Origin: Coxiellaceae bacterium
GTDB lineage: Bacteria > Pseudomonadota > Gammaproteobacteria > Coxiellales > Coxiellaceae
Length of the DNA: 60,419 bases
Assembly: GCA_029212925.1 (NCBI GenBank)
Contig: JARGOB010000017.1
Location: 1-60,419 of the forward strand
Reading direction: 5' to 3'
The translations under genes were made by a program, and so were the position numbers. Each line of letters starts with the position of its first letter. Within the stretch, counting starts at the first letter, position 1. Shown piece after piece: positions 25,954 through 35,215 of the stretch. The notes beneath the pieces are model-generated. The model saw only the letters and a program-made list of their open reading frames with translations. It searched no databases and had not been told where the DNA came from.

Positions 25954-27909
25954 ATGGCCTCAAAAATTATCGGCATAGACTTAGGTACCACCAACTCATG
26001 CGTATCTATTATGGAAGGCACAAAAGTGCGTGTAATCGAGAACGCTGAAGGCGCACGTACCACGCCATCGATTGTTGCCTACAGTAAAGAAGGTGAAGTA
26101 TTAGTGGGAGCACCTGCTAAACGCCAATCAGTGACTAATCCTGAAAATACCCTATACGCGATCAAGCGTTTGATCGGTCGTAAATTTGACGACGATGTGG
26201 TTCAAAAAGATATCAAAATGGTACCTTACAAAATCATCAAAGCGGATAATGGTGATGCTTGGGTAGAAGTGTTGGGCGACAAGAAAATGGCGCCACCACA
26301 AGTATCTGCTGAAGTCTTAATGAAGATGAAGAAAACTGCAGAAGATTATTTAGGTGAAGATATTAAAGAAGCAGTGATTACTGTGCCGGCTTACTTTAAC
26401 GATTCACAGCGTCAAGCCACTAAAGATGCGGGTAAGATCGCAGGCTTAGATGTTAAGCGTATTATTAATGAACCAACAGCTGCTGCCTTAGCTTATGGTT
26501 TAGATAAGAATAAAGGTGATGCTAAAATCGCTGTTTACGATCTCGGTGGTGGTACTTTTGACGTATCGATCATTGAAATTGCAGACGTTGATGGCGAGCA
26601 TCAGTTCGAAGTGTTAGCGACCAATGGTGATACATTCCTCGGTGGTGAAGATTTCGATATGCGTTTGATTGATTACTTGGTTGACGAATTTAAGAAAGAT
26701 TCTGGCGTAGATTTGCGTTCAGATCCATTAGCATTACAACGTTTAAAAGAAGCAGCAGAAAAAGCCAAGATTGAATTATCATCTACTGCACAAACTGATG
26801 TGAACTTGCCGTATGTAACGGCTGATGCTTCAGGTCCAAAACACTTGAATATCCGTGTGACGCGCGCCAAGTTGGAAGCGTTAGTTGAAGATTTAGTATC
26901 GCGCACTGTTGATCCTTGTAAGATCGCATTAAAAGATGCTGGTCTAAGCGTTTCTGATATTACTGACGTGATTTTGGTTGGTGGTCAAACACGTATGCCT
27001 AAAGTGCAAGAAACAGTAAAAGATTTCTTTGGTAAAGAGCCACGCCGTGACGTTAACCCTGATGAAGCAGTAGCGATGGGCGCTGCGATTCAAGGTGCGG
27101 TGTTATCGGGTGATGTTAAAGATGTATTATTGTTAGATGTAACACCATTGTCTTTGGGTATTGAAACCATGGGTGGTGTGATGACTAAGTTGATCGATAA
27201 AAACACCACGATCCCAACCAAAGCGCAGCAAGTATTCTCAACCGCTGATGATAACCAAACAGCTGTGACTGTGCATGTATTGCAAGGTGAGCGTGAAATG
27301 GCTTCTGCCAATAAATCACTCGGTCGTTTTGATTTAAGCGATATCCCACCTGCACCACGCGGTACACCACAAATTGAAGTGGGTTTTGATATCGACGCGA
27401 ATGGTATTTTGCATGTATCTGCTAAAGATAAAGCTACCGGTAAAGAGCAATCGATCGTGATTAAAGCTTCTAGTGGTTTATCTGATGAAGAAGTCGAAGC
27501 GATGGTGCGCGATGCTGAAGCCAATAAAGATGCGGATGAAAAATTCCATGCGTTAGTTGAAGTGCGTAATAAAGCGGATGCTTTAGTACACGCTACGACT
27601 AAATCGCTAAAAGACTTAGGTGATAAAGTCGAAGCTGGCGAAAAAGAAAGCATTGAAAAAGCCGTTGAAGAGCTTAAAGAAGTGCTTAAAGGCGAAGATA
27701 AAGATGCAATCGAGGCGAAGACTGCTGCATTGACTGAAGTTTCATCGAAACTGGCTGAGCGTGTTTATGCTGAGCAAGGTGGTGATCAAGCACAGCAACA
27801 AGCGGGTGGTGAACAAGCTTCTAGCGAAGGTGCTTCTGCAGACGCAGGCAAAGACGATGTGGTCGATGCTGAATTTGAAGAAGTTAAAGATGAAGAGAAG
27901 AAAGACTAG
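25954..27909 (+). CDS. dnaK: Molecular chaperone DnaK (Hsp70)
   Basis: From the ATG at 25954, preceded by AAAGGAG, the protein has 651 residues. The ATPase domain opens with [14 protein letters not shown] and contains [12 protein letters not shown] and [11 protein letters not shown]. The substrate-binding domain follows ([19 protein letters not shown]), then a helical lid and the conserved acidic end [10 protein letters not shown]. It binds unfolded proteins, with DnaJ and GrpE as partners. The promoter is a near-perfect heat-shock type. Confidence 0.98.
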   Translation: MASKIIGIDLGTTNSCVSIMEGTKVRVIENAEGARTTPSIVAYSKEGEVLVGAPAKRQSVTNPENTLYAIKRLIGRKFDDDVVQKDIKMVPYKIIKADNGDAWVEVLGDKKMAPPQVSAEVLMKMKKTAEDYLGEDIKEAVITVPAYFNDSQRQATKDAGKIAGLDVKRIINEPTAAALAYGLDKNKGDAKIAVYDLGGGTFDVSIIEIADVDGEHQFEVLATNGDTFLGGEDFDMRLIDYLVDEFKKDSGVDLRSDPLALQRLKEAAEKAKIELSSTAQTDVNLPYVTADASGPKHLNIRVTRAKLEALVEDLVSRTVDPCKIALKDAGLSVSDITDVILVGGQTRMPKVQETVKDFFGKEPRRDVNPDEAVAMGAAIQGAVLSGDVKDVLLLDVTPLSLGIETMGGVMTKLIDKNTTIPTKAQQVFSTADDNQTAVTVHVLQGEREMASANKSLGRFDLSDIPPAPRGTPQIEVGFDIDANGILHVSAKDKATGKEQSIVIKASSGLSDEEVEAMVRDAEANKDADEKFHALVEVRNKADALVHATTKSLKDLGDKVEAGEKESIEKAVEELKEVLKGEDKDAIEAKTAALTEVSSKLAERVYAEQGGDQAQQQAGGEQASSEGASADAGKDDVVDAEFEEVKDEEKKD

Positions 27910-27930
27910 ATTTTTCAACTCAAACGTTTT

Positions 27931-27965
27931 ACAAACTGCCTCGAATTATTTCGGGGCAGATTTGT
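27931..27965 (+). terminator. Hairpin between dnaK and dnaJ
   Basis: CTGCCTCGAA (27936-27945) pairs with TTCGGGGCAG (27950-27959) around TTAT. The stem extends by ACAAA / TTTGT outside a one-base bulge. A broken T run (TTTGTTT) follows. It can act as a partial terminator or processing site lowering dnaJ relative to dnaK. Confidence 0.6.
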
Positions 27966-27998
27966 TTAAAAGCTAAGACAAAAAAATAAGGTTTTAAC

Positions 27999-29120
27999 AT
28001 GTCACAACGCGATTATTATGAAGTTCTTGGGGTTGGTCGTAGCGCACAAGGCGATGAAATTAAAAAAGCCTTCCGTCGTTTAGCCATGAAGCATCATCCT
28101 GATCGTAATCCTGGTGATAAGGAATCTGAAGCGGCATTTAAAGAAGCGCGTGAAGCTTATGAAGTGTTATCCGATTCACAAAAGCGTCAAGCCTATGATC
28201 AATTTGGTCATGCCGGTGTTAGTGGTGCGGGTGGCGGCTTTGGTGGCGGTGGCGCTGGTTTTGGTGACATGGGCGATATCTTCGGTGATATCTTTGGTGA
28301 TATCTTCGGCGGTCGTGGTGGTCAACAACGCCAAGCGCGTGGTGCTGATTTAGGTTACGAATTAGAGATCGATCTTGAAAGCGCGTATAAAGGTTGCAAC
28401 GAAAATATTGAAGTGCCAACCTATGCTGCCTGTGAGCCATGTAATGGTTCGGGTGCGAAGAAAGGCTCTTCACCTACGACTTGTGGCACTTGCCAAGGTC
28501 GTGGCCAAGTGCAAATCCAACATGGCTTCATTGCAGTGCAACAACCGTGCCGTGCTTGTCAGGGCAGTGGGCAAGTCATTAAGGACCCTTGTACCAGTTG
28601 TCGTGGCCAAGGTCGTGTACAAAAACGTAAAACACTTTCTGTAAAGATTCCTGCCGGTGTTGATACCGGTGATCGTATTCGTTTATCCGGTGAAGGTGAA
28701 GCCGGGCAACATGGTGCACCGGCTGGTGATTTATATGTGCAAATTAAGGTTAAGCGCCATGCAATTTTTGAGCGCGATGGTAACCACTTGTATACCCAAG
28801 TGCCGATCAGTTTTGTACAAGCCGCCGTTGGTGGTGAGATCGAAGTGCCTACCTTAGAAGGCGCGGTTAACTTAAAGATTCCTGCAGAAACCCAAACCGG
28901 TAAATCATTTAGATTACGCGGTAAAGGCATTAAAGGTGTACGCGGTAGCACCACCGGTGATTTGATTTGCCGTGTGGCAGTTGAAACACCTGTGCGTTTA
29001 TCCGATGCTCATAAGGCACATCTAAAAGCATTTGATGAAATGTTAGATGCTGATGATAAAAATCATCGACCTAAATCGCGCTCGTGGTTTGATACGGTTA
29101 AGGATTTTTTTAAAGAATAA
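27999..29120 (+). CDS. dnaJ: Co-chaperone DnaJ (Hsp40)
   Basis: This 373-residue protein is full-length type I DnaJ. The J domain has HPD at residues 33-35. A Gly/Phe-rich linker with [14 protein letters not shown] repeats follows. The zinc domain has four motifs ([32 protein letters not shown]), then the peptide-binding domains. It delivers substrates to DnaK and stimulates its ATPase. The ATG follows an AAGG site, and it lies 89 bp after dnaK behind a hairpin. Confidence 0.98.
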   Translation: MSQRDYYEVLGVGRSAQGDEIKKAFRRLAMKHHPDRNPGDKESEAAFKEAREAYEVLSDSQKRQAYDQFGHAGVSGAGGGFGGGGAGFGDMGDIFGDIFGDIFGGRGGQQRQARGADLGYELEIDLESAYKGCNENIEVPTYAACEPCNGSGAKKGSSPTTCGTCQGRGQVQIQHGFIAVQQPCRACQGSGQVIKDPCTSCRGQGRVQKRKTLSVKIPAGVDTGDRIRLSGEGEAGQHGAPAGDLYVQIKVKRHAIFERDGNHLYTQVPISFVQAAVGGEIEVPTLEGAVNLKIPAETQTGKSFRLRGKGIKGVRGSTTGDLICRVAVETPVRLSDAHKAHLKAFDEMLDADDKNHRPKSRSWFDTVKDFFKE

Positions 29121-29133
29121 GCTTCTAGTCAAG

Positions 29134-29238
29134 GTAAGACTGCCAGATACCTTTCTCCCGAACGGATGTCCCTATCCTCGTGTTCCTTTACGTTCCCTGT
29201 ATCACACGCCGCTCGAAAGGCACCCCTGGCAGTCTTAC
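29134..29238. repeat. 105-bp imperfect palindrome after dnaJ
   Basis: GTAAGACTGCCAG (29134-29146) pairs exactly with CTGGCAGTCTTAC (29226-29238). Inner arms CCTTTC and GAAAGG can extend the stem. It lies 13 bp after the dnaJ stop and encodes nothing. It may serve as a transcript-end structure or be a mobile palindrome. Confidence 0.7.
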
Positions 29239-29277
29239 TTGCCAAGGCAGTAATTCTTTACCAGATTGCCTCTGGGT

Positions 29278-29310
29278 TTGTCATCCCGGACTTGATCCGG
29301 GATCCAGGCA
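29278..29310. repeat. Dispersed TCATCCCGGA...GGATCCAG repeat
   Basis: This is a full copy of the family seen at the window start: TTGTCATCCCGGACTTGA followed by TCCGGGATCCAGG. It fills part of the gap between dnaJ and the convergent pentapeptide gene. Confidence 0.8.
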
Positions 29311-29328
29311 TTATCATTTGATGACAGC

Positions 29329-31047
29329 TTAAGCACTAAATCGAGTAGGGGCAGGTTTTGGCATATCCAATTCTTTTAGCGCTCTAAAGTAACGATTTCT
29401 CTGTGCGTGAGGTAAGAAAAGGTCGGGTACAAAACGCGTATGGTGCTTTTTACCTTCGGCTTTGAGTGCAGCCTCGATACCTGTTAATGGCTTAACATGT
29501 TTTGACGCATCACAAATAAGATGAGTAAACATAGCGGCTTGTTTTACTTTTGGCATCTTGGAATGTTGATAGAGTGCTTGTAGAGCTACATAAGGAGCAG
29601 AATCAACTCCCATTTTTTTCCAATTTAATTGGCGAATATCTTGTTGGCATACGACCATAAAATACATAATTCTTTGATGCCCGCCCACCGTGCAGTTTTT
29701 TAATGTTGCGCCTGCAAAGGTGTCCTTGTTGAATGTCATTTTAGACAAGTCGCAGTTGGTGAGATTTGCTCCTCTAAAATCTGCATTGGCAAAGTCACCC
29801 TCTAATGTGCTGTCAGAGAGTGCTGCACCTACAAATGAAGCGCCGCGAAACGAGCCTTTGAGTTCACTGTTCTTGAATGTGCAAGGCTTTGGATCACTAG
29901 ACACTTCGCTGAGATAAGGATTGCTGAAGCTACTGCGGTTAAAGTCACCGTGCAATTTTGCTGCTTTAAAGCGTGAATCGGTAAATTGCAGTTTAGCTGA
30001 GATGCTTTCTGTTGATTCAATCACGGTGCTTTTATTAAATGTGCATTGGTCGAATCGCAAAAAAGTAGAGCGTTGTGCTGACTCCCCACTTTCTATGGCT
30101 AATGGCGCTATAGTGCTGTGACTAAATTCGCAATGGTTATAACTGGTCGTCGGTTGGCCGTAGGTGATATTGCGCAGACTGCTACGACTGTAGGTGCAAC
30201 TATTAAATGCCTCAACTGGCATGTGTTGATCATCGAGCTGGCGCTGATGATAGGTGATATTTTGAATGGTTGGTATTCTTTCACCGATGCCACTGGATGG
30301 CGTAGCGCTTATATCGCGTCGTATGCGTATTTGTTCTAATGTGTAAACAATATCAGCAAGCGCAAGCGTTTTACCTGCGGGAAATGGAGCATCAATATCG
30401 ATACGCGTGTAATGCTTGCTCTGAGATTGTTTTTTAGGGTCACAGTGGTTTAATAGTTGTTGTATTTTGCTTCTGCCATGTCGGTCGCAAGGTCGAAACG
30501 ATGCGCGGAATGCCTCTAATGTAAATGGGCCTTCAGGTGATGCGGCGCTGTGGTCTGAGCTGGCATACATCACTTGGCATAAGGCGATATAATTATATTT
30601 GTTGGCTTGTACTTCTTCAGATTGGATATCCCAATTAATTTGGTTAATATCTAAAACACCACGCTTTATAAACAATAATAATTGTTCATTGGTCACTTTT
30701 GCATTGGTTAAATTAAATGGCTGGATTGTTGTGCGGTCTGAACCCTGAGAACGCACTTTGCATTCAGGGCTAAAAGTAACGGTGGTGAGGTCTTTATTGA
30801 AAAAATTAAGGTTATATAAATAAGTATCTTTGCCAAATATTGTTCCGGTTAAATTAATTCCCGAAAAATCTACGCTATGCAGAGAGCATGCTTCAAATAG
30901 GTGCTTACTTAAGACACGAGGTAAGCTGGTATCATCTGTACTTGTTTTGGCTTTTATGGCTAAATGCCATACAGTAGTTTGCCCCGTAGTATCATCTGTA
31001 TACTTATCAGCTGCTTCATACGTATTTTGAGTAGTGCCACGCGACAT
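29329..31047 (-). CDS. Pentapeptide-repeat protein, candidate effector
   Basis: This 572-residue protein carries pentapeptide-type repeats (A/C-D/N-L/F-x-x) in several blocks: near residues 55-95 (SGINLTGTIF, YNLNFFNKDLT), 275-345, and most clearly 370-440 (DFANADFRGANLTNCDLSKM). Such repeats fold as a right-handed square helix. The N- and C-terminal parts are unrecognised. There is no signal peptide. Pentapeptide proteins occur among Legionella and Coxiella Dot/Icm substrates. The ribosome site AGGGAGA is strong. I see no paired TTAAT box upstream. Confidence 0.82.
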   Translation of the reverse strand: MSRGTTQNTYEAADKYTDDTTGQTTVWHLAIKAKTSTDDTSLPRVLSKHLFEACSLHSVDFSGINLTGTIFGKDTYLYNLNFFNKDLTTVTFSPECKVRSQGSDRTTIQPFNLTNAKVTNEQLLLFIKRGVLDINQINWDIQSEEVQANKYNYIALCQVMYASSDHSAASPEGPFTLEAFRASFRPCDRHGRSKIQQLLNHCDPKKQSQSKHYTRIDIDAPFPAGKTLALADIVYTLEQIRIRRDISATPSSGIGERIPTIQNITYHQRQLDDQHMPVEAFNSCTYSRSSLRNITYGQPTTSYNHCEFSHSTIAPLAIESGESAQRSTFLRFDQCTFNKSTVIESTESISAKLQFTDSRFKAAKLHGDFNRSSFSNPYLSEVSSDPKPCTFKNSELKGSFRGASFVGAALSDSTLEGDFANADFRGANLTNCDLSKMTFNKDTFAGATLKNCTVGGHQRIMYFMVVCQQDIRQLNWKKMGVDSAPYVALQALYQHSKMPKVKQAAMFTHLICDASKHVKPLTGIEAALKAEGKKHHTRFVPDLFLPHAQRNRYFRALKELDMPKPAPTRFSA

Positions 31048-31169
31048 GGATGTCTCCCTATTATTTTCCCACAGTGCAAAAATTATATAGATTGTTTGTG
31101 TTTATACTAGAATAATTTTCGAATTGAATATTGAAAAAACGTACTATTCGAAATGCGGATAATGTTTAG

Positions 31170-32393
31170 TTACAGTCCAACTTGTAATCGCAAGGCATAG
31201 AGATTGGATGTTCGTTGAATGCCGGTGTATGTCGGGTTACCATTAGCGCGAATATAATTTAAAGATACCTCTGCCATGCGAGTGATGTACCAATTTAATC
31301 CTGCCGCATAATCGTATTCAGAGCCACCATGGACATTATCGCTATTGAGATTAATCGCACTGTATCGTGCTAGTAGCTGAAAGGCGCCATAGCTATGGCG
31401 AATCTTGGTGATACCAACAAAATAACCGTCGGGGTATTGGTAATCGCGTGATTCACCGGTTAAGAAGTAGCTGGCAATAAAGTAATAACCATTAAAATGA
31501 AGGGTAGGCTGTGAATTCATGCGGTGCACCCAGGTATACGTATATTCTGATTGAAAGTTCAATGGACCTTTTAAAGCAACAAATTCACCATCAAATACTT
31601 GGTAGTTATTGACGTTAGGAATACTGCTGGTGTTCACCATGGGTTGTGCAGTTTGTAAGTTAATGCCAGGCAAGCTAAAAAATTGTGCTTGATGCGGGCT
31701 GCCGACAGTATTAGTCCAACCATTCACTGCAAAGTGCAGTACTTTGTATTTTGAATGTATCGGTACATACAGCGTGCGTAATGTTGCATTCAATGTGGTG
31801 GCAGGTCCGCTGGGTTCGTCGGCAGATTGGCCGAAAATAGTGCCTTGTTGAACAAAGTGGTCAGAGTTAGCTTCGAAAACCAACCCCTCGGAGTAATTAG
31901 GGCTAAAAGCGGCGACATTTAATGGTTCTGCAATAAAGTTATAAGCATTATCACCAACGTCATTGACCAAACCAAAATACGGTTCGATTTGACCGGCTTG
32001 CGTATTAAAGTGTTTCCAACCGATACCCACATTAGCTTGATCTAAATTAGTTTGTGCAAAATCATAAGACATATAGTAAGTAACGCGGTGGATATTGCCT
32101 GATAAGTAGGCTTTGGATAATGGTATATCGATTCCATTACTGGCGGTTGGGTTGTTGGTTAACCACACGCTATCAATATGAATTAAATAATTGAGTAATG
32201 CGGAGACGTCTCCGTCTTGACTGCGCAACATCACTCCTGCACCAGGTGTGAAATCGAACACTTGGTTTTTATCGGTTGAGTTTTTGATGCTGTCTTGCAC
32301 CATTTTCTGCGTGCGCTTGTTCATCGGGGTGGCAAGTAGACTGCCAGCGAGTAGCAGTAATAAAATGCTCAAAATGGGACGATGGAAAGTCAT
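31170..32393 (-). CDS. Outer-membrane porin, OprP/OprO-like
   Basis: This 407-residue protein has a signal peptide (LSILLLLLAGSLLA, cleaved near residue 22), then alternating amphipathic strands typical of a beta barrel (YYMSYDFAQTNLDQANVGI, FNGYYFIASYFLTGES, LNWYITRMAEVSLNYIRANG). The pattern and size fit the phosphate-selective porin O/P family. The last strand ends YALRLQVGL, with Leu where Phe is usual for BAM recognition. Specificity cannot be read from sequence. Confidence 0.82.
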   Translation of the reverse strand: MTFHRPILSILLLLLAGSLLATPMNKRTQKMVQDSIKNSTDKNQVFDFTPGAGVMLRSQDGDVSALLNYLIHIDSVWLTNNPTASNGIDIPLSKAYLSGNIHRVTYYMSYDFAQTNLDQANVGIGWKHFNTQAGQIEPYFGLVNDVGDNAYNFIAEPLNVAAFSPNYSEGLVFEANSDHFVQQGTIFGQSADEPSGPATTLNATLRTLYVPIHSKYKVLHFAVNGWTNTVGSPHQAQFFSLPGINLQTAQPMVNTSSIPNVNNYQVFDGEFVALKGPLNFQSEYTYTWVHRMNSQPTLHFNGYYFIASYFLTGESRDYQYPDGYFVGITKIRHSYGAFQLLARYSAINLNSDNVHGGSEYDYAAGLNWYITRMAEVSLNYIRANGNPTYTGIQRTSNLYALRLQVGL

Positions 32394-32449
32394 GAGGTGA
32401 TAATAACATGCCCGTTATTATCTCGCACTGCTTTGCTGTCATCAACTAT

Positions 32450-32528
32450 GTCATTGCGAGGAGCCTGCGACGAAGCAATCTAAGCTTCAGTCATGAGATT
32501 GCTTCGCCACTGCCTGGCTCGCAATGAC
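32450..32528. repeat. 79-bp palindromic repeat
   Basis: GTCATTGCGAG (32450-32460) pairs with CTCGCAATGAC (32518-32528), and inside it CGAAGCAATCT (32471-32481) pairs with AGATTGCTTCG (32496-32506). Half of this element recurs at 41957-41986 after the secreted-protein gene. It is followed by a fragment of the other repeat family (GTAGTCATCCCGG). Confidence 0.85.
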
Positions 32529-32630
32529 GATGTAGTCATCCCGGTAAAGCCCCCTGGTGGTTTGATTCTTGATAAATATCTGTACAATACGCATTGGTTG
32601 TATAGAGAATAAATAGCAAGAGTAACGATT

Positions 32631-33140
32631 ATGCGTAAATTTTTAGCGATGATTCAAGTGGTTGCCGGTATTGTATTGCTGGTGATTGGTTTTGTGCATT
32701 TGGTTGATATGATGACACCTATGATTCAGGCAGCAAATGCTCATGGAGCACAGCGGGTAGTGGTCCAATCGCCGTGGTCAAAAGGGCTTGTGATTAGCTT
32801 GTTAATCTACTTAGGCATAAGTAGTTTAAGCGTAGCTGCTGGTATTGAACTATGGAAAAACAACCGTGCAGGTTATGGTATGTCTGCTATATCCTGGGCA
32901 ATACAACTCATTAATTTTCAAACACCGCATTTTTATAATGTATTTTATTCACTTGCTGGATTTATTATGAGCTTTGGCAAAAGTGGCTTTGGTATTAATT
33001 ATGGAGTGGGTGTTAAGTACTGGATGACATTTGCTACTCAGCCAGTAAGTGGAGTGATGATTGGTATTAACTTAGTTGCTGTCGTGATGTTGTTTATTCT
33101 ATATAGACTTTATCGTAAGTCTTATGTGCTGAACGCATAG
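32631..33140 (+). CDS. Unknown four-helix membrane protein
   Basis: This 169-residue protein has hydrophobic segments at about residues 5-28, 50-72, 83-112 and 138-160, with short polar loops. No family motif is recognised. It stands alone, with 102 bp of unique DNA behind a repeat upstream and the PmrA-box gene downstream. Confidence 0.7.
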   Translation: MRKFLAMIQVVAGIVLLVIGFVHLVDMMTPMIQAANAHGAQRVVVQSPWSKGLVISLLIYLGISSLSVAAGIELWKNNRAGYGMSAISWAIQLINFQTPHFYNVFYSLAGFIMSFGKSGFGINYGVGVKYWMTFATQPVSGVMIGINLVAVVMLFILYRLYRKSYVLNA

Positions 33141-33188
33141 CGGTCATTTAAGCTGTTCTTAATGATTAAGCTGATTTACCTTTTACTG

Positions 33189-33221
33189 TTTAATAGTTTC
33201 ATAATATCTGTGTCGTAATAT
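33189..33221 (+). promoter_or_regulatory. PmrA-type box with -10 element
   Basis: TTTAATAGT (33189-33197), 2 bp, CATAATATC (33200-33208), 7 bp, TAATAT (33216-33221). Each half matches seven of nine consensus positions, with the same spacing as at 1494 and 38100. The gene start at 33272 lies about 45 bp after the expected start of transcription. Confidence 0.5.
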
Positions 33222-33271
33222 ATATCAACACAATAAATAAACTATCAATTAGCTACAGTGAGGGGATTGGC

Positions 33272-33922
33272 ATGAGTAGAGGGGCTATAGATTCGAGACA
33301 AGCTTTGTTTGATGATTTACCTAAAGATAATGAAACTTTAGATAGCATGACACGTATTTTGGTACAGAGCGTCGGTCAGTTTATGATATCACATGGCGCT
33401 GGTCCAGAATATAATGCTTTAGCGGATGAGCGCATGGGTTGTTTGCGTGCCAATCAAGCTTTTCGAGCGGCTGAGCGAGAAGCGTTAGACCCTAGCATGC
33501 CAAAGCCAACTAAAAAAAGGCGGCGTGATGGCTGCGCTGATGAGAGCACCTATTTGCAAACATATGCCGCATTGCATCGAGTCCTCGATTCAATGATTAG
33601 AATTTCATATGCCACATTTGATGAGAATGCTATTACTGATCCTTTGAAAGCTTTCCCTAAAGATGATGAATTATTTGGGAAGATTTATGCTGCCATTTGC
33701 GCCGATCATATGCTACGACCTGTTGATCCTACAAAGCTGTTAACCGAGTTTGCAACACCCTTATTCACCCGTCGTTCAGTTAAGCCGCACCCTCGTTTGT
33801 TTGCTGCACCTGCACCTGCACCTGCACCTGCTGTTACGGGTGCACCTGCTGGTGTTGGGCCTGTAAGTATTGAAGCTGATAATCTTGAAGCAGGTGGCGC
33901 AGCTGCTCCAAGGCGAACATAG
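33272..33922 (+). CDS. Unknown protein with Ala/Pro tail, candidate effector
   Basis: This 216-residue protein has no known domain. About 165 helical residues are followed by an Ala-Pro repeat tail (APAPAPAPAV...). An HPRLF motif (DNA 33788-33802) sits at the border, matching YPRLF and YPRLM in the proteins near 9583 and 13680. A KKRRRD basic patch lies near residue 75. The ribosome site is GAGGGGAT. The PmrA-type promoter and shared tail motif group it with the effector-like genes. Confidence 0.7.
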   Translation: MSRGAIDSRQALFDDLPKDNETLDSMTRILVQSVGQFMISHGAGPEYNALADERMGCLRANQAFRAAEREALDPSMPKPTKKRRRDGCADESTYLQTYAALHRVLDSMIRISYATFDENAITDPLKAFPKDDELFGKIYAAICADHMLRPVDPTKLLTEFATPLFTRRSVKPHPRLFAAPAPAPAPAVTGAPAGVGPVSIEADNLEAGGAAAPRRT

Positions 33923-33925
33923 GAT

Positions 33926-35215
33926 TTACTCTTCGCGAAAGGCTTTATTAAAACTTCTATGAATCGGCGCGATAAAATACTGCCAGGGTGTCGATTCTTG
34001 GGTGATGATCATCACCTCTACGGGCATACCCGGGTAGACGCTGCCACCCGGCAGTTTAGCGATTTGCTTATCAGGTAAATCAATCTGTGCTAAGTAATAG
34101 GATTCACCCGTGCGCTCGTCTTTAAAGCTATCTGCTGATACCTCGGTGACCTTACCAATTAATAATGGCACGTCGCGTTGACGAAACACGCTCACGCGCA
34201 CTTTGGCTACGAGACCAGGGATGACTATATCAATATCCAAAGGGCTTACTTTAGCTTCAACCAGCATATGCGCATTGGAAGGCACGATATCCATCAATAC
34301 TTCACCGGGTGATACCACGCCACCGATGGTATGTACTTTGAGGCCAACAATGCGTCCTGATATGGGAGCACGAATGGTGGCTCTTGTTAATACATCGGTT
34401 TGTGCACGTTGCTTTTCAATCAGTTCTGCCAGCTGTTGCTGTGTTTCATGTAGCAATGCCAAGAGTTCTTTACGGTGTTGATTTTTTAATGAATGAATTT
34501 CTAATTCGATTTCAGCTATCTTACGTTGATTATTGTCTATTGCTGCTTTGCTTTCACCAAGTTGGCCTTGTAGGCGGGCTTCCTCACGTTGCAGTGATAG
34601 CAATCGTGATTTTTTGATTAAACGTTTTTGTGCCAGTATTTTAACGTCTTTCAATTCAGTAGCAATCAGTGATAATTGTCTTTGGTTGGCTTTATATTTA
34701 TCTTGAAGTCCTTCTATTTGTTCGTCTATTTCGCTGATGCGCTTTTTATGTATTGATATCATGCCGTGTAACGTTTTTTGGTTTGAATGAAAAATCGAGC
34801 GTTGTGCATCGAGTATCGATGCAATTTTTTTGTTATCATTTTTTTTTGGGATGCTGTCTGGAAAGTTGACTTTATTTTTATCTGCCAATTCTGCCAGTAA
34901 ACGTGTACGAATAGCGATTTGCTCATATAAATCATAATGAATAATTTGCAAGCTAGCTTTTGAGTGTGTTTCTTGTAATGTTAATAATACTTGGCCTTTT
35001 TTTACGAGGCTATTTTCTTTTATATTAAGTGATTTAACAATACCGCCTTCTAAATGTTGTACCGATTTATGCTTGCCAGCGATGGCGATCGTACCAGGTG
35101 CAACGGCAGCGCTTTCTAAGGGTGCAAATGTGGCCCATAAGCCAAATACGCCAAAGAATAAAATAATGGTAATGCAGCCAATAATGATTTCACGTTTTAT
35201 ATTGAGCTTATTCAT
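33926..35215 (-). CDS. Type I secretion membrane-fusion (HlyD-family) adaptor
   Basis: This 429-residue protein has one N-terminal membrane helix (about residues 10-30), a lipoyl-type half-domain (APGTIAIAGKHKSVQHLEGGIV), a long coiled-coil region (about residues 90-270) and the C-terminal barrel with RAPISGRIVGLKVHTIGGVV. This is the PrtE/HlyD adaptor that links the inner-membrane ABC protein to TolC. It overlaps the ABC gene by 8 bp, so both are co-translated. Its cargo is probably the protein encoded at 39661-41949. Confidence 0.93.
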   Translation of the reverse strand: MNKLNIKREIIIGCITIILFFGVFGLWATFAPLESAAVAPGTIAIAGKHKSVQHLEGGIVKSLNIKENSLVKKGQVLLTLQETHSKASLQIIHYDLYEQIAIRTRLLAELADKNKVNFPDSIPKKNDNKKIASILDAQRSIFHSNQKTLHGMISIHKKRISEIDEQIEGLQDKYKANQRQLSLIATELKDVKILAQKRLIKKSRLLSLQREEARLQGQLGESKAAIDNNQRKIAEIELEIHSLKNQHRKELLALLHETQQQLAELIEKQRAQTDVLTRATIRAPISGRIVGLKVHTIGGVVSPGEVLMDIVPSNAHMLVEAKVSPLDIDIVIPGLVAKVRVSVFRQRDVPLLIGKVTEVSADSFKDERTGESYYLAQIDLPDKQIAKLPGGSVYPGMPVEVMIITQESTPWQYFIAPIHRSFNKAFREE

